Both the position numbers and the translations under genes were made by a program. A stretch of 56,998 bases of DNA from a virus: positions 1-56,998 of the IMG/VR virus record IMGVR_UViG_3300021959_000045; one strand, given 5' to 3'. A model generated the notes under the pieces. That model did no database searches and was not told the origin of the DNA. It worked only from the letters and a program-made list of their open reading frames with translations. Shown here piece by piece: positions 43,553 through 51,932 of this stretch; positions within the stretch are counted from its first letter, which is position 1, and every line of letters starts with the position of its first letter.

Positions 43553-44451
43553 GCGAAATAACTATCGTAGGTTTCTTTAATGGCCGTTTCAAATGGTGTG
43601 AATTCATACCCAAACTCTTGATTGAATCTGGTTCCATCAATGGATTGATAAGGAATTTCTTTATAGTTTCCGGGCTTTTTAACTGTAATAGGTCCAACGT
43701 CATGTTTCAAAATTTTAGTTATATTTTTAGCAAGGTTACTAATAGATATAGAAGAATTGGAACTTAAATTATAAGCCTGATGTTTGGTCTTTTCAGTTGC
43801 TAAAATATAAATCATTTCAGCGACATCTTTTACATAGATGAAATCTCGAAATATATTATCACCTTCTTCGTGTACAGGAATACCTTTACCTTCCCGAATA
43901 CATTTCATAGCTTTAGGAATAATTCTACTATAAGAATAATCTCCCGCACCAAATATGTTAACTGGGCGCACACTTACAATGTCCATAAGATACTGTTTTC
44001 TATAAAAATCACAGAACTGTGCCGCCAAGACTTTAGAAAATTCGTAGGGTGAGTTAGGATTTAGTGTAGCATTTTCCTTGGTAGGCACCTCTTCTTGAAA
44101 ACCATATACCTTGTCGGTTTCAATCACGATAGTTTTTTCACATCCAGCAAACTTTGCTGCTTCTAAAATAGAAGCAGTACCTAACCCATTAATCATAAAA
44201 GAATTAAAGGGGTCTTTTGCACAATCAGCAACAATAGGTTTACCTGCAATGTGAATTATTTGTCCAATGAATTTTTCACTGACAATTTGAGAAACTTTAT
44301 TTTTATCCAGAATGTCACAAGCATATTGTTGATATTCGCAGTTCTGTCTAATAGACCTTGAAAGACCAAATACTTTGTGACCTTTATTAATAAAATACTT
44401 TGCGGTGTGGTCGCCTAAAAAACCAGAGTGCCCAGTAATAAGAACATTCAT
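43549..44451 (-). CDS. NDP-sugar epimerase/dehydratase (SDR)
   Basis: 300 residues. NAD-binding GHSGFLG at 7-13, TDKVYG at 112-117, catalytic Tyr136-x3-Lys140 in SPYEFSK, and DFIYVKDVAEMI later. TDKVYG is typical of CDP-glucose 4,6-dehydratase-like and related enzymes. It should convert an NDP-sugar to a 4-keto or epimerised form, feeding the transferases. It overlaps both neighbours by 4 nt. Confidence 0.85.
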   Translation of the reverse strand: MNVLITGHSGFLGDHTAKYFINKGHKVFGLSRSIRQNCEYQQYACDILDKNKVSQIVSEKFIGQIIHIAGKPIVADCAKDPFNSFMINGLGTASILEAAKFAGCEKTIVIETDKVYGFQEEVPTKENATLNPNSPYEFSKVLAAQFCDFYRKQYLMDIVSVRPVNIFGAGDYSYSRIIPKAMKCIREGKGIPVHEEGDNIFRDFIYVKDVAEMIYILATEKTKHQAYNLSSNSSISISNLAKNITKILKHDVGPITVKKPGNYKEIPYQSIDGTRFNQEFGYEFTPFETAIKETYDSYFA

Positions 44452-45107
44452 ATTAAACCCCTTCTCACTAATTCGTTATAATTTTCTATTTTCTTTCTTT
44501 TTGGTCCGGTTGGTGTTACCTTTGTTCGAATATGAATAAGAGCAGCGTTTTCTATTCCTTCTCTATAAGAACAATGACACCATTTATATTCATCAGGCAG
44601 CGTTGAGAATTTTAGGCCTGATAAATGCGCTAATCGATGCATACACCCCTCATCATAGTACGATGAGTTAAATTTTGCCAGTTCATTTATATCAATATTT
44701 TTACGCAATCTTTTCCTTTCTTCTTTGTTAAATCTGTATATTGCACCGCCCCAATATGGGTATGACATACTACCCAAAAGTGGGAATTTTCTAACCAAAC
44801 TGCGGTGTAACGATTGTTGTATGCTTGCATACATTCCAATGCCTTCAACATCAGTAAAGATGTTTTCTTTTTGGTTTTTTCTTTCGAACATATCAATGTC
44901 TAACATAACAACCATATCATAATCATCATACTTATCGGAGAGTGCACACAATTTTTGAGACTGAACAGAAAGTTCTTTTCCCATTGGTTGTCCTAACACC
45001 AATTCATATTCACCACCACATTTCTTAGCATAGTTAGAAATGTTATCGACAGATAGTTTTTCTAGTTCACCAAGTTCACCATGATAGTGTTGTAAAATTA
45101 TATTCAT
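44448..45107 (-). CDS. GT-A glycosyltransferase, second paralogue
   Basis: 219 residues. NIILQHYHGELGELEKLSVD, DMVVMLDIDMFERKN (DxD is DID) and PYWGGAIYRFNKEERKRLRK identify the same fold as 42737-43552, shorter in the C-terminus. The C-terminal segment is Lys-rich. A conserved His-Cys pair (KWCHCSY) may bind a metal. Confidence 0.7.
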   Translation of the reverse strand: MNIILQHYHGELGELEKLSVDNISNYAKKCGGEYELVLGQPMGKELSVQSQKLCALSDKYDDYDMVVMLDIDMFERKNQKENIFTDVEGIGMYASIQQSLHRSLVRKFPLLGSMSYPYWGGAIYRFNKEERKRLRKNIDINELAKFNSSYYDEGCMHRLAHLSGLKFSTLPDEYKWCHCSYREGIENAALIHIRTKVTPTGPKRKKIENYNELVRRGLI

Positions 45108-45112
45108 GTATT

Positions 45113-45847
45113 TTAACCTTCTTTAATAAATTCAACCATCACATTTTTATCGTGATTAACCCATCCATGCCAATTTCTATGATTGTTGCCGAAGGGTTCA
45201 CTTATGATTTGATGCCAACCATATTCAGCCGCTCGCAATCTTTTTTCTGTATGAAGTTTTGTTACATCATCATGATTGAAAAATGAACGAGGATGAATAA
45301 TCAATTGGTCTAGTATCCACTTTCTCATTTTTGGATTGTTAACATAGTTTGATTCATAAAGTTTTTTAAACTGTGGTTTTATGGTTACTGCAAAACAATT
45401 CGCTCTATTGTTTTCATAAGAATCTACAAGATAGGGTGTAAAATCTACTCTATTATTATTCCATATAAAAGCATCAAATCTTGTTCTGACTATTATATCA
45501 TATTTTTCTTTTAGAGTGTTTACTAACATTGAATGAATTAAAATTTGTTTTGTGTGATGTTTAGTCCATTCTATTTTATTAGCTCTAATGACCCAAGCTT
45601 TTGTTTCTTCCCAATCTTTAGATGAAAAATCTTTAATATCCATATAAGGGTGGTATAACATTACTGGCTCTTGAAAAGTTTCACACTTATCGTCTGGAAA
45701 ATGTTTATAGAATAGTTCTTCCCTACCTTTCCAAGTGGCGTAATAAAAATCCGCATCAGGAAATTTTTCTTTTAAAACCCGATTGTTTCTTACCTGAAGA
45801 TTATATCTACTTTCAGGAACACCAGATACGCACACCGCTACTTTCAT
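45113..45847 (-). CDS. Putative glycosyltransferase (RTRFD type)
   Basis: 244 residues. An opening CVSGVPESRYNLQVRNNRVL, DADFYYATWKG and a centre YDIIVRTRFDAFIWNNN fit cytoplasmic transferases that act on surface polysaccharide ('RTR.D' family). No DxD motif is clear. AT-rich, like the neighbouring genes. The exact family is uncertain. Confidence 0.55.
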   Translation of the reverse strand: MKVAVCVSGVPESRYNLQVRNNRVLKEKFPDADFYYATWKGREELFYKHFPDDKCETFQEPVMLYHPYMDIKDFSSKDWEETKAWVIRANKIEWTKHHTKQILIHSMLVNTLKEKYDIIVRTRFDAFIWNNNRVDFTPYLVDSYENNRANCFAVTIKPQFKKLYESNYVNNPKMRKWILDQLIIHPRSFFNHDDVTKLHTEKRLRAAEYGWHQIISEPFGNNHRNWHGWVNHDKNVMVEFIKEG

Positions 45848-46582
45848 TTATTTTGTTCCCTGAAAGTATATCCATTGTTTGTGGCTACACCCAGGCCCGG
45901 TGGGTCTTAAATCAGTAAGAATATCTTTGAACCCAATCTTTTCTAGATCTCCAATCACTTGTTTTTCATTAGTAACACTAACATCATGAAATCCATTTGT
46001 AGTTCTCGCTGAGAAATCGTTATCATAATAACCAGCCGTCATTATAATGTTGTTCCTAATATAGGTCATATAATTTGAACTTGTCACATCTCTTCCACCA
46101 TATCCCATCTGGAAACAGATATGACCGCCTGGTTTGAGAACTCTGTAAGCATCTTCTAAAATAGAATACCTAATATCGTAACTGGCGATGTGTTGTAAAC
46201 AGATAACACTAAACCAAACGTCATAAGATTCATCATCAACTGGCGTGGTTTTTCCATCACATACGTATAAGTTACTGTCCTCTATACCAGCACCTTTTAA
46301 ATTTATCTTTGCGTTTTCTATATTTGTTTTTCCAATATCAACACCATCAATTCTTTTAAATCTATTATTAAACTTAATGATGTTTCTTCCTGGGCCAGTT
46401 CCGTAATCTAAAGCAACCAAATCGTTAGTGATAAAATTTTTAAACAGAAAAGTATCATAATCTTCCCATAAATTATGTTTATCATATCCACCAACAACCG
46501 GATTTTTATTTTTTAAAGACCATTTAGAAGCCGCATTTTCATAATGATCGAATTGCATTTTTAGATATTTGTCTATCGACAT
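45848..46582 (-). CDS. SAM-dependent methyltransferase (Methyltransf_11 type)
   Basis: 244 residues. SAM motif I is VALDYGTGPGRNIIKF; then IDGVDIGKTNIENAK, the motif IV region YDVWFSVICLQHIA, and RVLKPGGHICFQMGYGG. A clear class I methyltransferase. It could methylate an O- or N-position of a sugar. Its ATG lies 2 nt after the upstream stop region, so it is co-translated with the HAD-NTase. Confidence 0.8.
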   Translation of the reverse strand: MSIDKYLKMQFDHYENAASKWSLKNKNPVVGGYDKHNLWEDYDTFLFKNFITNDLVALDYGTGPGRNIIKFNNRFKRIDGVDIGKTNIENAKINLKGAGIEDSNLYVCDGKTTPVDDESYDVWFSVICLQHIASYDIRYSILEDAYRVLKPGGHICFQMGYGGRDVTSSNYMTYIRNNIIMTAGYYDNDFSARTTNGFHDVSVTNEKQVIGDLEKIGFKDILTDLRPTGPGCSHKQWIYFQGTK

Positions 46583-46584
46583 TT

Positions 46585-47940
46585 TTATTTTTCCTTTATA
46601 AAATATTCTAAATCTTCAGGTGTTCCCAATCCCCACATTTCTTTCGCAGTACTTGTTCGAATCTTTTTACCGTCTGCAATTGCTTCGTTGAACACAGGAC
46701 ACACATAGAACTCATTGTTGACACGAATATCTTTCTCGATCATCTGTTCTGCATACTTGACAAAATCGGAACCGTGTTTCCAATAATAATAACCTACGGT
46801 TGCACAATCACTGATCGGATTCTTCTCTGCAACTTCTGTTACTAAACCCGTTTTCATATCTACGGCAGCATAAGACCACTTAGGATGTGTTGCTTTAAAT
46901 ATAACGATACCACCATCAGCATCAGACTCTTGCATATCGTACATGAACTGAACTGGATCCCAATCAACCCATTGATCACTATTGGCAAAGAATAAAGGTG
47001 AATCGTTGTCAATATATTCTTTTGCTAGTAATGCGGTACATGCGGCACCTTGAGTCATCTCATCCACTTCTATTATCTTACAGTCACGACCATCAGGAGA
47101 AATCAGGGGCAACATGTTTTCGAGGTGAAACTTTTCACGGTGTTCTTTCTGCACTACGAAGATATAATTGGCATCAAGTCCTAAGTTTTCGACTACAACC
47201 TGAATCATAGGTTCGCCGTTAACATCAATTAAAGGTTTGGGAAATGTGTATCCTGCTTGTTGAAATCGAGAACCCGCACCAGCCATCGGTATGAGTACAT
47301 TTAATTTTTCATCACTCCAGTAGTTTTTAATTTTTTCTGATTTTAATTTAGGCATAATATTTTCTCTAGTCACTTCTTTAGGACTCTGTACTCTTATATA
47401 TGAAGCTCTTGATCGTTCTGCGGCAAGAAGGCCGGGTGGAGAGTCTTCAATGATTACTGTTTCTTCGGGAAGACAACCCATCATCGACATCGCTTTCCAG
47501 TAAATTTCCGGATGAGGTTTTGAGTTCTTTACATCTTCATTCGATAGAATCACTGAACAATATTCTATAATACCAGATTTCGCAAGCGCTGTCAAGACAG
47601 TTCTGCGGATACTGTTGGAACACACACCAATAACATATCCTTGATTTTCCAACTCTTTGAAAAGTCCTAAGGCATGTGTGTTGATTGGCAGGGTGTGCAT
47701 CATTTTAACCGTTTCTTTTTGTTTACGGTCAAAAATAGATTCATGGAGTTCTATAGGAAGGCCTTTAGATTCCGTTAACATCTGAAGTTTTTCTTTGGTC
47801 TTTCTACCATCATAAATGTTACGGTGTTCTTCGAGAGTGATAACATATTCTTCAGGAAGAGCTTTGTTCAAAGACACGTAGTGAATATTTTTTGCGTCGA
47901 CTAAAACACCATCCAAATCAAATAAAACTAATTTAATCAT
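46585..47940 (-). CDS. Bifunctional HAD phosphatase / sugar nucleotidyltransferase fusion
   Basis: 451 residues. The N-terminal domain (1-200) is a beta-phosphoglucomutase-like HAD: FDLDGVLVD (D8, D10), CSNS at 107-110, Lys141 in KPHPE, EDSPPG at 165-170. The C-terminal domain (213-451) is a nucleotidyltransferase with LIPMAGAGSRF at 216-226, FPKPLIDVNGEPMI and FFANSDQWVDWDP. The natural reading is that one domain handles a sugar phosphate and the other activates it to an NDP-sugar. The first gene of this size in the island, it is a good candidate for donor synthesis. Confidence 0.85.
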   Translation of the reverse strand: MIKLVLFDLDGVLVDAKNIHYVSLNKALPEEYVITLEEHRNIYDGRKTKEKLQMLTESKGLPIELHESIFDRKQKETVKMMHTLPINTHALGLFKELENQGYVIGVCSNSIRRTVLTALAKSGIIEYCSVILSNEDVKNSKPHPEIYWKAMSMMGCLPEETVIIEDSPPGLLAAERSRASYIRVQSPKEVTRENIMPKLKSEKIKNYWSDEKLNVLIPMAGAGSRFQQAGYTFPKPLIDVNGEPMIQVVVENLGLDANYIFVVQKEHREKFHLENMLPLISPDGRDCKIIEVDEMTQGAACTALLAKEYIDNDSPLFFANSDQWVDWDPVQFMYDMQESDADGGIVIFKATHPKWSYAAVDMKTGLVTEVAEKNPISDCATVGYYYWKHGSDFVKYAEQMIEKDIRVNNEFYVCPVFNEAIADGKKIRTSTAKEMWGLGTPEDLEYFIKEK

Positions 47941-47963
47941 TTTGAAAGGATATTCTTCATTTA

Positions 47964-48362
47964 TTATTCCCCTGTTAAATAATACATTTTTCCCTTTTTA
48001 ATCACTTCAGGGTTTCTTTTTCTAATATATTCGTTTTTCGATTCACCTTTATATAGGTCACGATTAACAGAGAAAGAATTTTCACATTCAGCACCTTCAA
48101 AATCATTAGGCATATACTCATGCCATGAGGGACATATCATCTGACCCTTTTTTAATTCTAAAAATTCGGTCATCATTCTGTAGGTTGGAATAGCGTTATA
48201 ATTTGTTACAAACACGTTGGGAAATCTTGCGTGATTAATACCGTTCATCACGTTCTTTGCAAAAACAATTTGGTACTTGGGGTCATCTTTATATTTAAAA
48301 TACAGTGGGTGCCAAAACGGTTTTAAAGTGTTATCACCTGTAACTACTATGGTTACTTCCAT
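47964..48362 (-). CDS. Unknown protein inside the glycan island
   Basis: 132 residues. No family recognised. The N-terminus is a Rossmann-like strand (VTIVVTGDNTLKPFWHPLYF), followed by NHARFPNVFVTNYNAIPTYR and a polar tail. It overlaps the methyltransferase gene by 10 nt and so belongs to the same unit. It could be a reduced transferase or sugar-binding factor. Confidence 0.6.
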   Translation of the reverse strand: MEVTIVVTGDNTLKPFWHPLYFKYKDDPKYQIVFAKNVMNGINHARFPNVFVTNYNAIPTYRMMTEFLELKKGQMICPSWHEYMPNDFEGAECENSFSVNRDLYKGESKNEYIRKRNPEVIKKGKMYYLTGE

Positions 48363-48970
48363 AATTTTTTAGCCTCAACTACGGTAGAATGCATCGCACG
48401 AATTTGACCAGGCGTATCGATATTATTAAAATCTGCCAAGGAACTTTTGCCATATTCATACTCTTTTACATTCTGAAAACCAAGAGATGATAAAGTGTCA
48501 ATCATTTCTTGTTTGCCCCAGAGATATAAATGTTCGCCCTTCTGATAAAGAAGACCTAACGCAACCTGTTCTTGAATTCTTTTGTTTTTATGACCAGCAG
48601 CACAGAACCTTTCTTGAACAATGTATCTTTGATAGTAATGTTTAACAAACGGATGATTAGATAAATCTTCTTCCCCAATCAACCACTCAACAACATCATA
48701 TGATGGCCACACAGTTCGAATCACACCGCCCGGTTTCAACACCCTCATAACTTCTTTGAATATGTTCACGCCTTGATACTTGTATAGGTGTTCAATAAAA
48801 TGTTCTGAATACACTCCATCATAAAAATTATCGGGAATTCCTTTGATGGGTAGGTTAGTTAGGTCATGAAGTTTTACCGATTTGTCACCATAATTACTAC
48901 TGACGTTTACAGCGTCCCAATTCAAACCACGCTTACGATTCGCGGCCAATTCTAAGAACATCATATACAC
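48353..48970 (-). CDS. Predicted SAM-dependent methyltransferase (COG4627-like)
   Basis: 205 residues. The start FLELAANRKRGLNWDAVNVS, VKLHDLTNLPI, DGVYSEHFIEHLYKYQG and VMRVLKPGGVIRTVWPSYD match COG4627-type methyltransferases, which often sit in glycan clusters. The N-terminal SAM loop is shortened. Overlaps both neighbours by 10 nt. Confidence 0.7.
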   Translation of the reverse strand: MYMMFLELAANRKRGLNWDAVNVSSNYGDKSVKLHDLTNLPIKGIPDNFYDGVYSEHFIEHLYKYQGVNIFKEVMRVLKPGGVIRTVWPSYDVVEWLIGEEDLSNHPFVKHYYQRYIVQERFCAAGHKNKRIQEQVALGLLYQKGEHLYLWGKQEMIDTLSSLGFQNVKEYEYGKSSLADFNNIDTPGQIRAMHSTVVEAKKLWK

Positions 48971-49710
48971 ATTCCTCTTTTTTCCAGTTTAGGCATATTA
49001 AATTTATGACGTGCCAAGAAGTGATTGATATATCCATCAGGTTGACCTGGCCATTGATAGGGAAGTCGATTCCATTTATTGTCTAACTCTGTCACTTTAA
49101 AAACAGATTGTGATAACTGAAGATTGATATACATCTGTTCAGTGTATCTTGTGTGTATTACATAATCATCTAGCGAAGTAAAATGTTCTCGGGCCTTCTC
49201 CCTTCCCTGTTTTGACCAAAGTTGTAAACCGCCGTTCATATATCTCCACCTTTCCTGTGGGTATAATGATGACTTAGGGAACATCCAATCGTCACCAAAA
49301 AGTTTTTTACCATAGGCGATAATACCTCTTTGGTCAAGGGGTACATACATTACCTTCGACAACCATCCACCCATCTTTTGATGAACACCAACTTCATGTA
49401 CCATTGCGACATCTTCGATTGGTATATCAAAAATATTTTCTCGGGTGGTGATAAGCATATCAAGGTCAAGAACCAAAATATTATCGTACTTGGAGAATTG
49501 TGAGTCGTAGTGAATCCTACTGGAGTCTAGTCTGGGGTCAAGGTCCGGAAAGAACCTATCGTGAAGCAACATGTAATCAGCACCACAAAGTTCTGCATAC
49601 TTTTTAGTACACCTAGAACCTGTCTTAGCCCATTCAGGCATTTCAACACCGCCTAGATGAGTATCATTCGCCTCATAGGGAATGTAGTACTGAAATATTA
49701 AATTTTTCAT
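48961..49710 (-). CDS. GT-A glycosyltransferase, third paralogue
   Basis: 249 residues. KNLIFQYYIPYEANDTHLGG, NILVLDLDMLITTREN (DxD is DLD), and RYMNGGLQLWSKQGREKARE show a GT8-like fold. First gene of the island in the direction of transcription. The C-terminus is basic. It is a paralogue of 42737-43552 and 44448-45107. Confidence 0.75.
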   Translation of the reverse strand: MKNLIFQYYIPYEANDTHLGGVEMPEWAKTGSRCTKKYAELCGADYMLLHDRFFPDLDPRLDSSRIHYDSQFSKYDNILVLDLDMLITTRENIFDIPIEDVAMVHEVGVHQKMGGWLSKVMYVPLDQRGIIAYGKKLFGDDWMFPKSSLYPQERWRYMNGGLQLWSKQGREKAREHFTSLDDYVIHTRYTEQMYINLQLSQSVFKVTELDNKWNRLPYQWPGQPDGYINHFLARHKFNMPKLEKRGMCI

Positions 49711-49725
49711 AACAAAGTTCAGTGT

Positions 49726-49881
49726 TTAACGATAATTATATTTTTGTAATAAACGTTCGGTTTCTTCGTTCCAATCGTTTTTAGATGACGGATCATTTTT
49801 ATTCTTTTTATTCTTTTCCGCCCTGTACTTATCGTTTCTCTTCTTCTTGTTTTTGGGATCGAATCTAGAGTACTTAGCCAT
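49726..49881 (-). CDS. Small basic phage protein (51 aa)
   Basis: ATG at 49881 preceded by GGAAAAAATA; stop at 49726. The N-terminal half is Lys/Asn-rich (FDPKNKKKRNDKYRAEKNKK), the C-terminal half acidic (SKNDWNEETERLLQKYNYR). A charged, possibly unstructured protein; related small basic ORFs are common in marine T4-like phages. Function unknown. Confidence 0.65.
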   Translation of the reverse strand: MAKYSRFDPKNKKKRNDKYRAEKNKKNKNDPSSKNDWNEETERLLQKYNYR

Positions 49882-50028
49882 TATTTTTTCCAAAATTTTC
49901 CTTGTATTAGTTTTTTACACACCATAGTCCAGTGATAGTAGTATCTAAACTTCCATCCATACTAGGCATAGTCTTGTTCATATTGCCAACGATAACACCA
50001 CTTTCTTGCGGCAAATTCTTTAAAGAAT
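49882..50028. other. 147-nt gap with possible gene remnant
   Basis: The minus strand carries a protein-like frame without a standard start (DAEKCRFFKEFAARKWCYRW...) overlapping the end of the NTase-like gene, and a 24-residue ATG frame from 49981. Neither has a good ribosome site. Perhaps a degraded small gene. Confidence 0.35.
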
Positions 50029-50523
50029 CTACACTTTTCTGCGTCTATTATTCCTTATTTTGTTGATCAAAGGTACGAAGGGTATCGCCTCTGCTATCCT
50101 ACCTCTTTGATATATTTTCTCAGGTAACCCCTTCGACCTTTTTATTTGCCATAAGTTTTCTGAAATAAACGCATACTCCGTATCACTACTTATATCAACA
50201 CCATTTTTATATATTTCTTTACCATGAGGTTTAAACCATCTAGTGTTGTTTGGTATAAAATCTCCAGTCTTATTAAACCATTCGGTCTGTTCTCGATGTT
50301 TTTCGAATGTCTCTGATGTTATGATAGAGATGTCAAGCAACTGCCCAACTCTATGAGCGGAATTGCATAAACCAACGCAATGATCTCCGACTTCAGGCAT
50401 TATTTCAGTAACCACCATTAAGTCGACATCCCATGTGTCGGGGGTTTGCAAAAATCCACCATAAACAAAACACGGATAATCTCTAAAAAATCCGATGTTG
50501 CGTATAATGACTTCATGTAACAA
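50029..50523 (-). CDS. Nucleotidyltransferase-like protein (non-ATG or truncated start)
   Basis: 164 residues with the TTG at 50523 as the only usual start codon. YPCFVYGGFLQTPDTWDVDL matches the minimal NTase pattern (GG...D-x-D). The C-terminus is basic (IRNNRRRKV). The frame stays open upstream to 50604 with sensible residues (NVSWSKPNVDLL), but there is no ATG or GTG there and no ribosome site before the TTG. A lost start or 5' truncation is possible. Role unknown. Confidence 0.6.
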   Translation of the reverse strand: MLHEVIIRNIGFFRDYPCFVYGGFLQTPDTWDVDLMVVTEIMPEVGDHCVGLCNSAHRVGQLLDISIITSETFEKHREQTEWFNKTGDFIPNNTRWFKPHGKEIYKNGVDISSDTEYAFISENLWQIKRSKGLPEKIYQRGRIAEAIPFVPLINKIRNNRRRKV

Positions 50524-50588
50524 ATCAACGTTTGGTTTAGACCAACTAACATTAGTAGATATGTTACTTTTAACATAACTAAAGTTTT

Positions 50589-50732
50589 CTATCTTCCTTG
50601 TCCTCTATATTTCTTGAAAGACGCTTTCTTTCGTTTGTTCAACGAAGATCTTTTAAAATGTCCGTTACCAATCGATGTTCCTTTAGGTTTACTATCAGGT
50701 TTTGTTGAATTGGAACTAAGGGATTTTGCCAT
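50589..50732 (-). CDS. Small basic phage protein (47 aa)
   Basis: ATG at 50732 to TAG at 50589. The composition is Ser/Lys/Arg-rich with KGTSIGNGHFKRSS and SFKKYRGQGR. This short motif pair is familiar from tiny basic proteins of marine T4-like phages. Probably nucleic-acid binding, but no function known. Confidence 0.75.
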   Translation of the reverse strand: MAKSLSSNSTKPDSKPKGTSIGNGHFKRSSLNKRKKASFKKYRGQGR

Positions 50733-50735
50733 GAG

Positions 50736-50930
50736 TTATCGCTCCTCTTTTTCAGTCATAAAACAATTTTCATTGCCTAATTTAGCCCAATGCAACTCAC
50801 TAATAATTTTATTAAACCAAAGTCTATCGTATTGACTGTTGCATTTTGAAGCTTCATCAGATAGTTGTTCCATACGCATATCAATATACGATAGGTACTT
50901 TTCTATTGTTATAGGAACGTCTTTTCTCAT
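50736..50930 (-). CDS. Small conserved phage protein (64 aa)
   Basis: 64 residues, helical: TIEKYLSYIDMRMEQLSDEA and LWFNKIISELHWAKLGNEN. Its start overlaps the stop of the holin-like gene by 1 nt. Could be a lysis-unit accessory; no family recognised. Confidence 0.65.
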   Translation of the reverse strand: MRKDVPITIEKYLSYIDMRMEQLSDEASKCNSQYDRLWFNKIISELHWAKLGNENCFMTEKEER

Positions 50931-51091
50931 CAGTCTTCAGTCTTTAAGAATGTCCAAATGCCGTATGCCAAACCACCCCACGCCAACATCTTCGCAATAC
51001 CACCAAATAAAATTACTGCAACGCAAACACTGATTAACATTGCGCCATCGAGTGTTGTTCTTTCTCCTAAAAGTTTTCTTACATATTTCAT
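50930..51091 (-). CDS. Putative holin (53-aa membrane protein)
   Basis: ATG at 51091 overlaps the endolysin stop (TAATG), stop at 50930. Basic N-terminus (MKYVRKLLGERTTLDG), then a hydrophobic stretch MLISVCVAVILFGGIAKM plus LAWGGLAYGIWTF, and a short charged end. This size and topology, and the coupling to an endolysin, fit a small holin. Not proven; it could also be an unrelated membrane protein. Confidence 0.65.
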   Translation of the reverse strand: MKYVRKLLGERTTLDGAMLISVCVAVILFGGIAKMLAWGGLAYGIWTFLKTED

Positions 51092-51531
51092 TAGATTGCC
51101 TCCAATCGACTCATGAGCCGTTCTGCTCGGTTAGTTACTTGACGATACCATTTTGAATCACGTCCTTCTAATGCGGCAGTCTTCCAATCACCTTCGTTAG
51201 CTGCTGCACAGAATTTCTTAAAACCGGACAAACGAGGTCTGCCCATATTGAACATCATATTGACAATAACTTGTTGTGATTCTTCGGGGAAGTCATCAAA
51301 CTCATCAAATAATACTTTGCACTCACTAATAGCAGTATCAAGATCTTTGTCAAATGCTTCCCACACACGTTCTTCTGACACAGGGGTTTCAAAGGATTGA
51401 CCCCACTCAGGATCATCAGATGTAATCAAATGACCTACACCAAATGTATGAAGACCAAGATGGTCAGCGTATACTTTATATTCCACACCCTCGTCAATCT
51501 TGAGTGTTTCGAATACTTCTTCTCTGTTCAT
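51091..51531 (-). CDS. e: T4-type endolysin (lysozyme, GH24)
   Basis: 146 residues. The catalytic triad of T4 lysozyme (E11, D20, T26) appears at E14, D23 and T29, with the same spacing, in KIDEGVEYKVYADHLGLHTF then GVGHL. The C-terminal lobe has NMMFNMGRPRLSGFKKFCAA and WYRQVTNRAERLM, as in T4 E. It cleaves the MurNAc-GlcNAc bond of peptidoglycan. No signal peptide, so a holin is needed. An AT-rich 160-nt leader precedes it. Confidence 0.92.
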   Translation of the reverse strand: MNREEVFETLKIDEGVEYKVYADHLGLHTFGVGHLITSDDPEWGQSFETPVSEERVWEAFDKDLDTAISECKVLFDEFDDFPEESQQVIVNMMFNMGRPRLSGFKKFCAAANEGDWKTAALEGRDSKWYRQVTNRAERLMSRLEAI

Positions 51532-51554
51532 GTTCCGTACCTTTCTTTTCTACG

Positions 51555-51585
51555 TTTATAGAATATATATAATCTACAGTGCCAA
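51555..51585 (-). promoter_or_regulatory. Weak sigma-70-like promoter before endolysin
   Basis: TTGGCA (51580-51585), 19-bp spacer, TATAAA (51555-51560) on the minus strand. The rest of the 51532-51692 gap holds a poly-G stretch but no ORF. Confidence 0.4.
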
Positions 51586-51692
51586 TAAAATACTTTTGGA
51601 TATTGATTGGGGGTGGGGACATTGAGGAAAAACTCTTCTCACCTCCGCAATCAAATCATCACCATTATCGAAAACCGACAGGTCTACAAACT

Positions 51693-51932
51693 TCACTTAC
51701 TACCTTCAGTCAAAATGTTTGGTAAATTGCCTGGCGTCCCACTGACGTAATCTAAAGCGTCTAATAACTCTCTGTATCGTGCTACATTATCCAGTTCTTT
51801 TTCTAATGTTTCCATAAAGTCACCATGTTCAGCCACACCAACCGGATTGTTGATAAAAGCGTGCCAGTTCGCAATATGGTATTGCATTCGTCCTTCGAGA
51901 TAACTTCTCATTGCTTTTGAAATGTGTTCCAT
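51693..51932 (-). CDS. Conserved phage protein downstream of phoH (79 aa)
   Basis: 79 residues from the ATG at 51932, which overlaps the phoH stop (TAATG) and has GGGAATAAAATA before it. The in-frame start 18 nt upstream is less likely. Helical: MEHISKAMRSYLEGRMQYHI, VGVAEHGDFMETLEKELDNV. A family found near phoH in marine T4-like phages; function unknown. Confidence 0.75.
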   Translation of the reverse strand: MEHISKAMRSYLEGRMQYHIANWHAFINNPVGVAEHGDFMETLEKELDNVARYRELLDALDYVSGTPGNLPNILTEGSK

